Shown here: positions 9,198 through 16,901 of the stretch, piece by piece
How the letters are laid out: each line of letters opens with the position of its first letter
Numbering within the stretch: the first letter of the stretch is position 1
Assembly: GCA_017559385.1 (NCBI GenBank)
Contig: JAFYSK010000036.1
Span: 18,364 to 82,363 of the forward strand
DNA from: Paludibacteraceae bacterium
GTDB lineage: Bacteria; Bacteroidota; Bacteroidia; Bacteroidales; Paludibacteraceae
Length of the DNA: 64,000 nucleotides
Reading direction: 5' to 3'
Notes under the pieces: generated by a model
The model's database searches: none
What the model saw: the letters and a program-made list of their open reading frames with translations, nothing else
What the model was told of the DNA's origin: nothing
Made by a program: the position numbers and the translations under genes

Positions 9198-9228
9198 CAA
9201 AGTTACATATATTTTTTGAATTATGCAA
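9198..9228 (-). promoter_or_regulatory. Promoter for the DUF3276 gene
   Basis: Reverse strand TTG (9226-9228, context TTGCATAATT), 20 bp, TAACTTTG (9198-9205). Confidence 0.82.
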
Positions 9229-9248
9229 CAAATTAGACAATTTTTATA

Positions 9249-9932
9249 CTAATATGTAGAATTTTCCGTCTTCAAATCAATTAAAAGTTCCTGCATCGAA
9301 TTAAAAACTTTGTCTGCACCTGCATTTAGTAAGTCTTCTCGCTCCAAAATACCAGTATTCACCGCATATACCACCAAACCTGCAGCTTTACCAGATTGAA
9401 TCCCCAAGGGGGCATTCTCCACCACGATACACTGTTCTTTTGCCATGCCTGAACGTTCCCACGCTTTTATATAGGGCTCGGGATCTGGTTTACCCTTTAC
9501 CACATCAAAAGCAGTAATCATTCTGTCTGTCGAAAAAACAGGAGGTAGCACCTTATTTAATTTATCTAATAACGTACGCATGCCACTTCCTGTCACGACC
9601 CAGATTTGATCGCCACAAGATTGCACAAATTCTAACACACTTGCTACTCCATTAATTACAGGTGTTCCTCCTGCTTTCTGCTCGAGCATTGTGTAGTATG
9701 AAGATTTTTCTGCATAAATTGTCTGGATCTCTTCTGGCGTAGCTTCACGACTATACGCTTTCAATATCGCTTCACGTATTACAGATTCACCAGTGCGACC
9801 TTCATTGATATAACAATCTCGCACTGTAAAAGGAAGACCATGTTGCTTCATAACCTCCTCCCAGGCTATAGCATGATTAGGCATAGAGTCGAAAAGCACG
9901 CCATCCATGTCAAAAAAATAAGCTTTATTCAT
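9249..9932 (-). CDS. HAD-family phosphatase, beta-phosphoglucomutase-like
   Basis: A 227-residue cytoplasmic hydrolase of the HAD superfamily with a C1 helical cap. Motif I is FDMDGVLFDS (residues 7-16), motif II the VVTGSG threonine, motif III the KGKPDPEPY lysine, and motif IV ENAPLGIQSG, in which the usual EDAxxG glutamate-aspartate appears as EN. It resembles sugar-phosphate phosphatases or beta-phosphoglucomutase; the substrate cannot be told. It is a single-gene unit with its own promoter. Confidence 0.82.
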   Translation of the reverse strand: MNKAYFFDMDGVLFDSMPNHAIAWEEVMKQHGLPFTVRDCYINEGRTGESVIREAILKAYSREATPEEIQTIYAEKSSYYTMLEQKAGGTPVINGVASVLEFVQSCGDQIWVVTGSGMRTLLDKLNKVLPPVFSTDRMITAFDVVKGKPDPEPYIKAWERSGMAKEQCIVVENAPLGIQSGKAAGLVVYAVNTGILEREDLLNAGADKVFNSMQELLIDLKTENSTY

Positions 9933-9952
9933 ATCGGATATTTATTTGCATG

Positions 9953-9983
9953 CAAAGGTATTACAAAAAATGCATATACACAA
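9953..9983 (-). promoter_or_regulatory. Promoter for the HAD phosphatase
   Basis: Reverse strand TTG (9981-9983), 20 bp, TACCTTTG (9953-9960), 20 bp from the ATG. Confidence 0.82.
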
Positions 9984-10021
9984 GTATCTGCACTATTTTT
10001 ATTATCTTAAATTCTATTTAT

Positions 10022-10052
10022 TTGCTTATTTCAAAATATTTTTATACCTTTG
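10022..10052 (+). promoter_or_regulatory. Promoter for the L7/L12-like membrane protein
   Basis: TTG at 10022-10024, 20 bp, TACCTTTG at 10045-10052; leader of about 75 nt. Confidence 0.82.
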
Positions 10053-10131
10053 CAGCCTAATATATACAAAAACATCTTCCTATTAAGAATAATACATTTA
10101 TATATTATAATACCTTCAATCTACTTTTATC

Positions 10132-10608
10132 ATGTCAACAAATGCTAAAACAAAGAAAGTGAGCGCATTAAAAGCTCAATGTATTACCCACATCCAGGCT
10201 GGAGAAAAATTGCAAGCAGTCAAAGTCTACAAAGAAGCCAAAGGCGTTAGTTTGGCAGAGGCGAAAGATGTTATCGACAGACTAGCCGAAAAATTGCAAG
10301 CAGAAGGTAGCATGCAATACGAGGCTGCTAATATTGAGCAACCAACAGAAACGCATGACCATTCTGCCCAAGAATCAGACGGATCACTCGAAGAAAGATG
10401 CCTAGAACTAATCAAATCAGGCAACATCCTTCAAGCTGTGAAATTATATAAAGACGAATCTGGTGCTGGACTAAAAGAAGCAAAAGACACCATTGATGCA
10501 TGGGTTGCAAAACTTAGAAACGATATTCCTAGTCCACAAAAAGGTTGCGGCGCAACCATTGTAATTGTTATTATCGTTACGACAATATTAGGATTAATCA
10601 TTATGTAA
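10132..10608 (+). CDS. Membrane-anchored protein with two L7/L12 C-terminal-like domains
   Basis: 158 residues built from two copies of the same short unit. Copy 1 (about 12-58) has QAVKVYKEAKGVSLAEAKDV; copy 2 (about 85-132) has QAVKLYKDESGAGLKEAKDT. This helix-turn-helix with LxEAKxxVD is the signature of the ribosomal protein L7/L12 C-terminal domain, the part that recruits translation GTPases. A hydrophobic helix (about 139-158) at the extreme C-terminus would anchor it with the repeats in the cytoplasm. It is a single-gene unit ending at a strong terminator. Function unknown. Confidence 0.8.
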   Translation: MSTNAKTKKVSALKAQCITHIQAGEKLQAVKVYKEAKGVSLAEAKDVIDRLAEKLQAEGSMQYEAANIEQPTETHDHSAQESDGSLEERCLELIKSGNILQAVKLYKDESGAGLKEAKDTIDAWVAKLRNDIPSPQKGCGATIVIVIIVTTILGLIIM

Positions 10609-10639
10609 TGTAATATCTTCTACTAACATTCCATAACAA

Positions 10640-10676
10640 AAGAACACCCTTTGCGTAAAGGGTGTTCTTCTTTATA
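10640..10676. terminator. Strong hairpin between convergent genes
   Basis: A perfect 13-bp stem (10640-10652 with 10657-10669) and a GCGT loop, flanked by A-rich sequence to the left and T-rich to the right, so it can end the forward gene at 10608 and the reverse gene at 10689. Confidence 0.9.
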
Positions 10677-10688
10677 TCTTAATATTCA

Positions 10689-12026
10689 TTATTGATGCTC
10701 TGGACGCAACAAATCATTTACTGTTTTTACTGGATTAAAAGTAGTAACCGGCACCTCTACAAATATTGTATTCCAGCGACTCATGGCCCCATTCCAAAGA
10801 CCAGGCAACTCAAGAGCAAGCAACTCTTTACCATCCTTTGACTTATGAGAAATAAAACCAGTCTTCTCATCTACGAAATCAGGTAAATGATAAGGTTTAC
10901 CTTCTGCATCACGAGTAGCACAAACTAGGTCCACCGGATTAAAGTGAGTTGCTTGTTGCATCAACGCTGGATCAGAAATTTGACTAGACTCCAATATTTG
11001 ACACGAGATAGTGCCGTCTTCCTCACGCACAAGGAAAGGGCCACCACCAGGTTCCCCTGTATTTTTAACTACTCCACACACACGCAATGGACGTTGCAAT
11101 TTAACTTTCTGCTCTGCTGTTAGGTTAGGATCCTGAAGTTTCTCAAACACCCTCTTTTGCTCGGTGACTAACACACCTGCAAGTAGTTGCTTATAACGAA
11201 CTGTATCATCCTTGAGGCGATCTGGAACCACATTATCGATATTCTTAATGAAGATCACATCTGCATTTTGTTCGTTGAGATTCTCAATGAGTGCGCCATG
11301 GCCACCTGGACGGAAGAGGAGTTTGCCATCCGCAGTGCGGAATGGTGTGCCATCAGGGTTAGCTGCGAGCGTATCGGTTGATGGTTTTTGCTCAGAATAT
11401 GAGATATGGAATTTCACGCCCAACTTCTCCTCGTAAGCAGCTTGATGCTCTGCCAAATGCGCTTGGAAGAGAGGCAAATGCTCATGACTAACGGTGAAAT
11501 GGATATTCACTTCGCCTTTTGAAGCTGCATACATAGCACCTTCAACCAGGTGTTCTAAAGCAGGAGTGCGAGCACCATCTTCGTATGAATGGAAGAGGAG
11601 CAATCCTTTAGGCAAATTGCCATAATTCATATCCTTAAGTAGATGACTTACAGCATCTTGTCCTTCAAGTCCTGCCAACTGATTAGCAAAAGCAAAATGC
11701 TCTTTTTCAGCGAGGAATTTCTCTATAAACTTTGTCTTTTCGCCAGTCTCGAGATACTCAAATAGGTCCTTAAACATACGACTAGCAGCACCGCTAGCAG
11801 GAACAAACTTCAGTACTGTATGTCCTTCGTTGAGGTAGTCCTGCCACGCTTTAACATAAGCATCAATCTCCTCTTCTGTAGGGTTGAGTACTCCGTTTTC
11901 TACTGATGCAGCAGAAACGATGTCTAATTCAGGAAAACCAGTAGCAAAGGATTGGAGTTGTTTTTCGGCTTTCTGTACAAAGATGCCACGCGCCTGAAGT
12001 TGCGCTAAGTCAGATGGTGTAAACAT
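10689..12026 (-). CDS. DUF4301 family protein
   Basis: A 445-residue soluble protein recognised as DUF4301, a Bacteroidota family. Conserved stretches include KFVPASGAASRMFKDL (about 78-93), FHSYEDGARTPALEHLVEG and the GALIENLNEQNADVIFIKNIDN segment. The last two together look like the substrate region of a nucleotidyltransferase-type fold, but the activity is not established and I do not assign one. It is monocistronic, with its own promoter at 12058-12088 and the bidirectional hairpin downstream. Confidence 0.8.
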   Translation of the reverse strand: MFTPSDLAQLQARGIFVQKAEKQLQSFATGFPELDIVSAASVENGVLNPTEEEIDAYVKAWQDYLNEGHTVLKFVPASGAASRMFKDLFEYLETGEKTKFIEKFLAEKEHFAFANQLAGLEGQDAVSHLLKDMNYGNLPKGLLLFHSYEDGARTPALEHLVEGAMYAASKGEVNIHFTVSHEHLPLFQAHLAEHQAAYEEKLGVKFHISYSEQKPSTDTLAANPDGTPFRTADGKLLFRPGGHGALIENLNEQNADVIFIKNIDNVVPDRLKDDTVRYKQLLAGVLVTEQKRVFEKLQDPNLTAEQKVKLQRPLRVCGVVKNTGEPGGGPFLVREEDGTISCQILESSQISDPALMQQATHFNPVDLVCATRDAEGKPYHLPDFVDEKTGFISHKSKDGKELLALELPGLWNGAMSRWNTIFVEVPVTTFNPVKTVNDLLRPEHQ

Positions 12027-12057
12027 GGTATAAATTGTGTTTTTTGGGTTAGCGTTG

Positions 12058-12088
12058 CAAAATTACGAAAAATATTTTATATACACAA
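12058..12088 (-). promoter_or_regulatory. Promoter for the DUF4301 gene
   Basis: Reverse strand TTG (12086-12088, TTGTGTATATAA), 20 bp, TAATTTTG (12058-12065). Confidence 0.8.
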
Positions 12089-12144
12089 AGATTTTTAATA
12101 GGAAATACGAGAAAGTAGTGAAATTGTTAGAAAGATTATACGGA

Positions 12145-12248
12145 GATCCTTCGGTGAGATTCCGATGAGGTTCCGATGAAGTCCCTATGAAGTCCCTATG
12201 CAGACAGAGGGCAAGATAAAGGTTTAGGGTTTAGAGGTGAGGGGTGAT
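12145..12248. repeat. 11-bp and 7-bp degenerate tandem arrays in the DUF4301/hemW gap
   Basis: Four 11-bp units at 12158-12201 (GATTCCGATGA, GGTTCCGATGA, AGTCCCTATGA, AGTCCCTATGC), preceded by a related GATCCTTCGGTGA. A 7-bp array follows at 12221-12248 (GGTTTAG twice, then AGGTGAG, GGGTGAT). They lie between two divergent promoters and code for nothing recognisable. Confidence 0.8.
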
Positions 12249-12273
12249 CTTTTGAAAATATTTGGCACTTAAC

Positions 12274-12304
12274 TTGTGTATGTGCATTTTTTTTACTAAT
12301 TTTG
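12274..12304 (+). promoter_or_regulatory. Promoter for hemW, abutting the start codon
   Basis: TTG at 12274-12276, 20 bp, TAATTTTG at 12297-12304. The hemW ATG at 12311 is only 6 bp beyond the -7 element, where the RNA itself should begin. Confidence 0.82.
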
Positions 12305-12310
12305 CACCCG

Positions 12311-13399
12311 ATGGCTGGAATATACATTCATATCCCTTTCTGTAAGAGTCGCTGCAAATACTGCGACTTTTTCTCTACTACGCAACTAGAGAAACGAGAA
12401 TCCTATATCCATGCAGTCATCCAGGAATGGCAAGCCTATCAATCCCAATGGAGAAAGCAAGATATTCGCACCATCTATATCGGCGGCGGAACTCCTAGTT
12501 TGTTATCTATTGAGAGCCTTCAGCACCTACTCCACTCCATCCTAAGTAGCATTCATTCCTCTCGTATTCAGGAGATTACGCTAGAAGCCAATCCTGGTGA
12601 TATAACAGCCGAAAAGATACAAGCATGGCGAAGTATAGGTATCAACCGATTAAGTATTGGTATTCAAAGTTTTAACGATCGGCTACTACAACTAGTAGGC
12701 AGACGACACACTGCCCAAGAAGCCATACAAGCGGTTAAGACAGTGCAAGCAGCAGGCATTACGAATATATCTATTGATCTAATGTACGCTCTGCCCACAC
12801 AGACCATGGCCGAATGGCAAAATGATGTCGTTCAAGCATTAAAACTCAATGTTCCCCATATTTCCAGCTACGGACTTATATACGAAGAGGGAACTCTGCT
12901 CACCCATTGGTTAGAACAAGGCAAGCTTCACGCCATTGACGAAGAAAAAGAGATGCTCATGTATGACCACCTAGTAGAGCAACTCACTCAACATGGATAC
13001 GAACATTATGAGGTAAGCAATTTTGCCCTACCAGGGCTATATTCCAAACACAATTCTAGTTATTGGAATGACACCCCATATTTAGGACTAGGCGCGGGCG
13101 CACACAGTTATGATGGAGAGAAACGATGGTGGAATGTGGCAGATATTGACCATTATATCACCCAAGCTACAAACCACCAATTAACCCCCGAAGAAGAAAT
13201 CATCACACCAGAAGCTCGACATACCGAGCAAGTGATGCTTGGACTACGAACTAGCAGAGGGATCAAATGCACCGCTGTTGATATGGAGAAAGCATCCGCC
13301 TATATTTCTAAAGGACTACTACAATTGCAAGACGATAACCTAGTCGCGACAACCAAAGGATACCATATATTGAATCGAATAATAGAAGACCTTGTTTAA
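12311..13399 (+). CDS. hemW: HemW, radical SAM heme chaperone
   Basis: A 362-residue cytoplasmic protein of the HemW (formerly 'HemN-like') family, which binds heme and a 4Fe-4S cluster and delivers heme to apo-proteins. The cluster motif CKSRCKYC lies at residues 12-19, within the family start MAGIYIHIPFC. GGGTPSLL, ISIDLMYALPTQT and the NSSYWNDTPYLGLGAGAHSY segment follow. The ATG at 12311 is preferred to a TTG nine bases upstream, since that lies within the -7 element. The messenger appears leaderless or nearly so. Confidence 0.92.
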   Translation: MAGIYIHIPFCKSRCKYCDFFSTTQLEKRESYIHAVIQEWQAYQSQWRKQDIRTIYIGGGTPSLLSIESLQHLLHSILSSIHSSRIQEITLEANPGDITAEKIQAWRSIGINRLSIGIQSFNDRLLQLVGRRHTAQEAIQAVKTVQAAGITNISIDLMYALPTQTMAEWQNDVVQALKLNVPHISSYGLIYEEGTLLTHWLEQGKLHAIDEEKEMLMYDHLVEQLTQHGYEHYEVSNFALPGLYSKHNSSYWNDTPYLGLGAGAHSYDGEKRWWNVADIDHYITQATNHQLTPEEEIITPEARHTEQVMLGLRTSRGIKCTAVDMEKASAYISKGLLQLQDDNLVATTKGYHILNRIIEDLV

Positions 13400-13439
13400 G
13401 ACCAATTATATGTTATACAATATAAAACGAGTTTTTTGT

Positions 13440-13470
13440 TTGCATATTTATATTTTTTTTAGTACCTTTG
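13440..13470 (+). promoter_or_regulatory. Promoter for the GHL10 gene
   Basis: TTG at 13440-13442 (TTTGCATATTTA), 20 bp, TACCTTTG at 13463-13470. Confidence 0.82.
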
Positions 13471-13510
13471 CCACAGATTTTGCAATAAGATAATTTTAAA
13501 TACGATTACA

Positions 13511-14701
13511 ATGAAGAAAACATTCTTAACTACTCTCTTTGCAATATGCGCAATTTTCGCATTTGCAAATGAGCCTTATTTCCGTGCTACATGGATTAGT
13601 ACTGTAAGTAACATTGACTTCCCTAGAGTAGCCGACAGAGGTAACTACGAAGCACAAAAGAAACATCTAGTTGAGATGCTTGATCAATTGCAAGCTACGA
13701 ATATCAATGCAGTTGTTTTCCAAGTTCGTCCTACAGCAGATGCGCTCTACAAATCTGAATTAGAGCCATGGAGCCATTGGCTAACCGGCAAACAAGGTGT
13801 TGCTGCCACATACGATCCATTGGAGTTAGTATGCGCCGAAGCACACAAGCGCGGAATTGATGTACATGTATGGATCAACCCATACCGCGTGACTATCCCA
13901 GGTATGAATGTGGAAAATCTTGCACCGAACCATATCTATCACAAACACCCAGAATGGTTTGTTAAATATGGTAAACAATGGTATTTCAACCCTGCATTAC
14001 AAGAGACACGCGATTTCTTGTGCCAAGTGGTAGCCGACCTGGTTAGCCGCTACGATATCCAAGCTATTCACATGGACGACTATTTCTATCCATATCCTAT
14101 CTCAGGTGAAGTATTCCCAGACACAACCAACTTTGCTAACGATCCTCGTGGCTTCAAGAATATTGGTGATTGGCGTCGTGACAATGTTAACCTAGCTATT
14201 AAGCAAGTACATGAAACTATCATCAGCATCAAACCAGAGGTTCAATTCGGTATTTCTCCATTTGGCATATGGCGCAACAAGAAGAATGATCCACGCGGTA
14301 GCGAGACCAATGGTCTGCAAAACTACGATCAACTCTATGCCGATATTCTGCTTTGGATGGAAAAAGGATGGATTGACTATGTTGTTCCTCAGCTCTATTG
14401 GGAGATTGGCAAGAAAGTAGCTGATTATAAAATACTTGCTCATTGGTGGGCACAACATGCTACTGACAAATGCCGCGTATACATTGGTATGGCTCCATTC
14501 CACCTTGGCAGCGAAAAAGGTGCAGCCGCATGGAGAGAAGGCAACGAAATTTGTCGCCAACTGCGTCTTAATGCAACTATTCCTGGTATTACTGGTGAGT
14601 GCTACTTCCGTGCTTGCGATTTGATTAACAACCGCTGCAACTTAACCGATAGCCTCAAGCAAGTATTCTACCCAACATATGTTCCTGCACCAAAGAAATA
14701 A
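13511..14701 (+). CDS. GHL10 family (DUF187) putative glycoside hydrolase, secreted
   Basis: A signal peptide (1-19, ending FAFANEP) precedes a single catalytic-type barrel. Family traits: FRATWISTVSNIDFP near the mature start, NAVVFQVRPTADALY, GIDVHVWINPYR, the IQAIHMDDYFYP acidic pair (about 190-200), FGISPFGIW, and DYVVPQLYWEIG. Related enzymes cleave glycans, some of them bacterial peptidoglycan-linked sugars; the substrate here is unknown. At 396 residues it lacks the extra C-terminal modules seen in longer relatives. It is monocistronic, between its own promoter and a terminator. Confidence 0.85.
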   Translation: MKKTFLTTLFAICAIFAFANEPYFRATWISTVSNIDFPRVADRGNYEAQKKHLVEMLDQLQATNINAVVFQVRPTADALYKSELEPWSHWLTGKQGVAATYDPLELVCAEAHKRGIDVHVWINPYRVTIPGMNVENLAPNHIYHKHPEWFVKYGKQWYFNPALQETRDFLCQVVADLVSRYDIQAIHMDDYFYPYPISGEVFPDTTNFANDPRGFKNIGDWRRDNVNLAIKQVHETIISIKPEVQFGISPFGIWRNKKNDPRGSETNGLQNYDQLYADILLWMEKGWIDYVVPQLYWEIGKKVADYKILAHWWAQHATDKCRVYIGMAPFHLGSEKGAAAWREGNEICRQLRLNATIPGITGECYFRACDLINNRCNLTDSLKQVFYPTYVPAPKK

Positions 14702-14728
14702 TTAAAAGTGCATAGGTAATTGGTAAAA

Positions 14729-14766
14729 AAGATACACGGACGGCAATATTGTCGTCCGTGTATCTT
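14729..14766 (+). terminator. Terminator hairpin after the GHL10 gene
   Basis: A 14-bp perfect stem (14729-14742 with 14753-14766) that can extend inward. The right arm ends on the TT of the next promoter's TTG, so the terminator and the rmuC promoter share bases. Confidence 0.75.
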
Positions 14767-14795
14767 GCATATATCAAAAAAAAATGCTACTTTTG
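14765..14795 (+). promoter_or_regulatory. Promoter for rmuC-SDR-metallopeptidase
   Basis: TTG at 14765-14767 (CTTGCATATATC), 20 bp, TACTTTTG at 14788-14795, 16 bp from the rmuC ATG. Confidence 0.82.
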
Positions 14796-14811
14796 CAAAA
14801 AAATATAATCT

Positions 14812-16122
14812 ATGGAAATTATTATTAGTATTGTTGCTTTAATCGCGGGCACCACTGTAGCATTTGTGGTATATTACATCATGCGTCAACAATTGACACG
14901 CCTGCAAGAACAGTTGGCAAAAACCGAGCAAAACCTGAGCATTGAACAAGAGAAATGCAAAGCAAAAGAAATTGAAGTTGCGGCTAAAACTGCAGAGTTA
15001 ACTTTTGAACGCAAAGCTACTGAAGAAGCACGCAAACAGGCAGACGAAAAGTTAGCAGAACAAATCAAATACCTGCAGACTGAACTAACTAACACTACGC
15101 AACAATTGCTGGATATTCGTAGTGCAAAGTTGGAGCAGTCCAACAAGACGCAAATGTCTTCCATCATTGATCCGCTCAAAGAGACTATCTCTAAACTGGA
15201 AAAAGAAATGAAGGAGACACAAACTCAACACGGCAATACCACTACTCGTCTGGAGCAAAGCATCAAGAACCTTGTTGAAAAAACTGAATCTATTGGTACA
15301 CGAGCTGACCGACTAGTAGAGACGTTACTCTATCAACCTAAATCACAAGGAGATTGGGGAGAATTGGTTGTAAAAGAGATGCTGGAAAGTCAAGGACTTA
15401 AAGAAGGTATACACTATGTGTACCAACCTACACTACGGGATGAGAAGGGTCAGACTCTGCGAAATGAGGAGACCAATAAAATCATGCGACCTGACTTCAT
15501 ACTCCACTTGGATGAAAAAGAAGATGTCATCATCGATTCCAAGATGACCATTACTTCTTATGACAATTATGTACATGCCAAGACAGATGAAGAACGCGAA
15601 CAATATGCTAAGGAAATTCTAAGTAGTATCCATGGTCATATTGCTGAACTGAAACGCGCCAATTACTCAGCATATATTGAAAATGGCAGACGATCAGCAG
15701 ATTTTGTGTTTATGTTTATTCCTAATGAAGGAGCTATGCAAGTAGCTATGGCTAACGAGAAAAACCTATGGCGTGACACCTTCCTTAATGACCGCATTTT
15801 TATCGTCAGCGAAATGAATCTCTATGCTGCACTACGCATTGTTAATGTTACATGGCGACAGATAGAGCAAAACAAAAGTTATGCAAAAGTATTCCAAACA
15901 GTAGGTTTATTGCTAGATCGTTTGAACGGATTCATCGAAAAATTTGGTAAAATAGAAAAGGGTCTTCAACAAGCATCTAAGGCATATGACGAAGCTAATA
16001 ACCAATTGATGATCAGTTCTCAAAGTGTATTGAGTACAGGAAAACGACTAAGCGAAATGGGTGTAAAGACCAAAAAGTCGCTTCCTATTGCCACCATAGA
16101 CTCCAACGACGAAAACGATTAA
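14812..16122 (+). CDS. rmuC: RmuC, DNA recombination protein
   Basis: RmuC limits rearrangements at inverted repeats and carries a nuclease-like fold. The protein has one N-terminal membrane helix (about 2-24), a long coiled coil rich in Glu, Lys and Gln (about 25-165), and the RmuC domain (about 180-400). Family signatures include KSQGDWGELVVKEMLESQGL, MRPDFILHL, VIIDSKMT and the MFIPNEGAM stretch. The 436 residues are normal. It is the first gene of a three-gene unit. Confidence 0.92.
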   Translation: MEIIISIVALIAGTTVAFVVYYIMRQQLTRLQEQLAKTEQNLSIEQEKCKAKEIEVAAKTAELTFERKATEEARKQADEKLAEQIKYLQTELTNTTQQLLDIRSAKLEQSNKTQMSSIIDPLKETISKLEKEMKETQTQHGNTTTRLEQSIKNLVEKTESIGTRADRLVETLLYQPKSQGDWGELVVKEMLESQGLKEGIHYVYQPTLRDEKGQTLRNEETNKIMRPDFILHLDEKEDVIIDSKMTITSYDNYVHAKTDEEREQYAKEILSSIHGHIAELKRANYSAYIENGRRSADFVFMFIPNEGAMQVAMANEKNLWRDTFLNDRIFIVSEMNLYAALRIVNVTWRQIEQNKSYAKVFQTVGLLLDRLNGFIEKFGKIEKGLQQASKAYDEANNQLMISSQSVLSTGKRLSEMGVKTKKSLPIATIDSNDEND

Positions 16123-16137
16123 TAATTTATTTATTAT

Positions 16138-16896
16138 ATGAACAAGATTGTATTTATCACAGGAGCGTCATCAGGTATTGGCGCTGCTTGTGCAAAAAGG
16201 TTTGCACAAGCAGGTTATGATCTAATACTAAATGCACGCAGCGAAGAAAAACTTCGCCCTCTACTAGAGGAATTAGCTCAATCCTACTCCATTCAGGTGT
16301 GTCCATTGATCTTTGATGTGCGCGATCGTAAGGCAGCCCAACAAGCCATAGATTCACTTCCAGAAGGATTCAAAGCGATTGATGTGCTGGTTAATAACGC
16401 AGGACTAGCACTGGGAATGGACAAAGAATACGAGGGCATAGAGGAGAACTACGACACCATGATTGATACCAATATTACAGCTCTGCTGATGATTACTCGC
16501 ATGGTAGTACCAGGTATGATTAAACGCGCAAAAGGACATATCATCAATATTGGTTCAGTAGCAGGAGATGCTGCTTATCCTGGAGGAAGCGTATATTGCG
16601 CAACAAAAGCTGCTGTTAAGGTACTAAGTGATGGTCTGCGTATGGACTTGGTTCATACTCCATTGCGAGTAACTAATGTTAAACCCGGATTGGTGGAAAC
16701 AAATTTTAGCATCACTCGTTTTGCCGGCGACAAAGAGCGTGCAGACAAAGTTTATCAAGGTATCAAACCACTGACTGGTGACGATATAGCTGATGTTGTA
16801 TTTTATGCTGCAAGCGCTCCCTCACATGTGCAAATAGCCGAAGTGCTAGTGTTAGCTACCCACCAGGCGAGTGGTAGTCTTGTATATAGAGAATAA
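16138..16896 (+). CDS. Short-chain dehydrogenase/reductase, YdfG-like
   Basis: A 252-residue NAD(P)-dependent oxidoreductase. Seen: the TGASSGIG cofactor loop (8-15), the NNAG motif, the catalytic Ser of INIGSVAGD and the YCATK tyrosine-lysine pair, then the NVKPGLVETNF loop. The overall look is close to YdfG-type 3-hydroxy acid (serine/3-hydroxypropionate) dehydrogenases; the natural substrate is not deducible. It is 15 nt after rmuC and 5 nt before the metallopeptidase gene. Confidence 0.85.
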   Translation: MNKIVFITGASSGIGAACAKRFAQAGYDLILNARSEEKLRPLLEELAQSYSIQVCPLIFDVRDRKAAQQAIDSLPEGFKAIDVLVNNAGLALGMDKEYEGIEENYDTMIDTNITALLMITRMVVPGMIKRAKGHIINIGSVAGDAAYPGGSVYCATKAAVKVLSDGLRMDLVHTPLRVTNVKPGLVETNFSITRFAGDKERADKVYQGIKPLTGDDIADVVFYAASAPSHVQIAEVLVLATHQASGSLVYRE

Positions 16897-16901
16897 CCAA
16901 T

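Noticed and set aside
14192-14560. 122-codon frame antisense to the GHL10 gene
   Set aside because: It lies entirely in the opposite strand of a well-supported gene and shows no family features.
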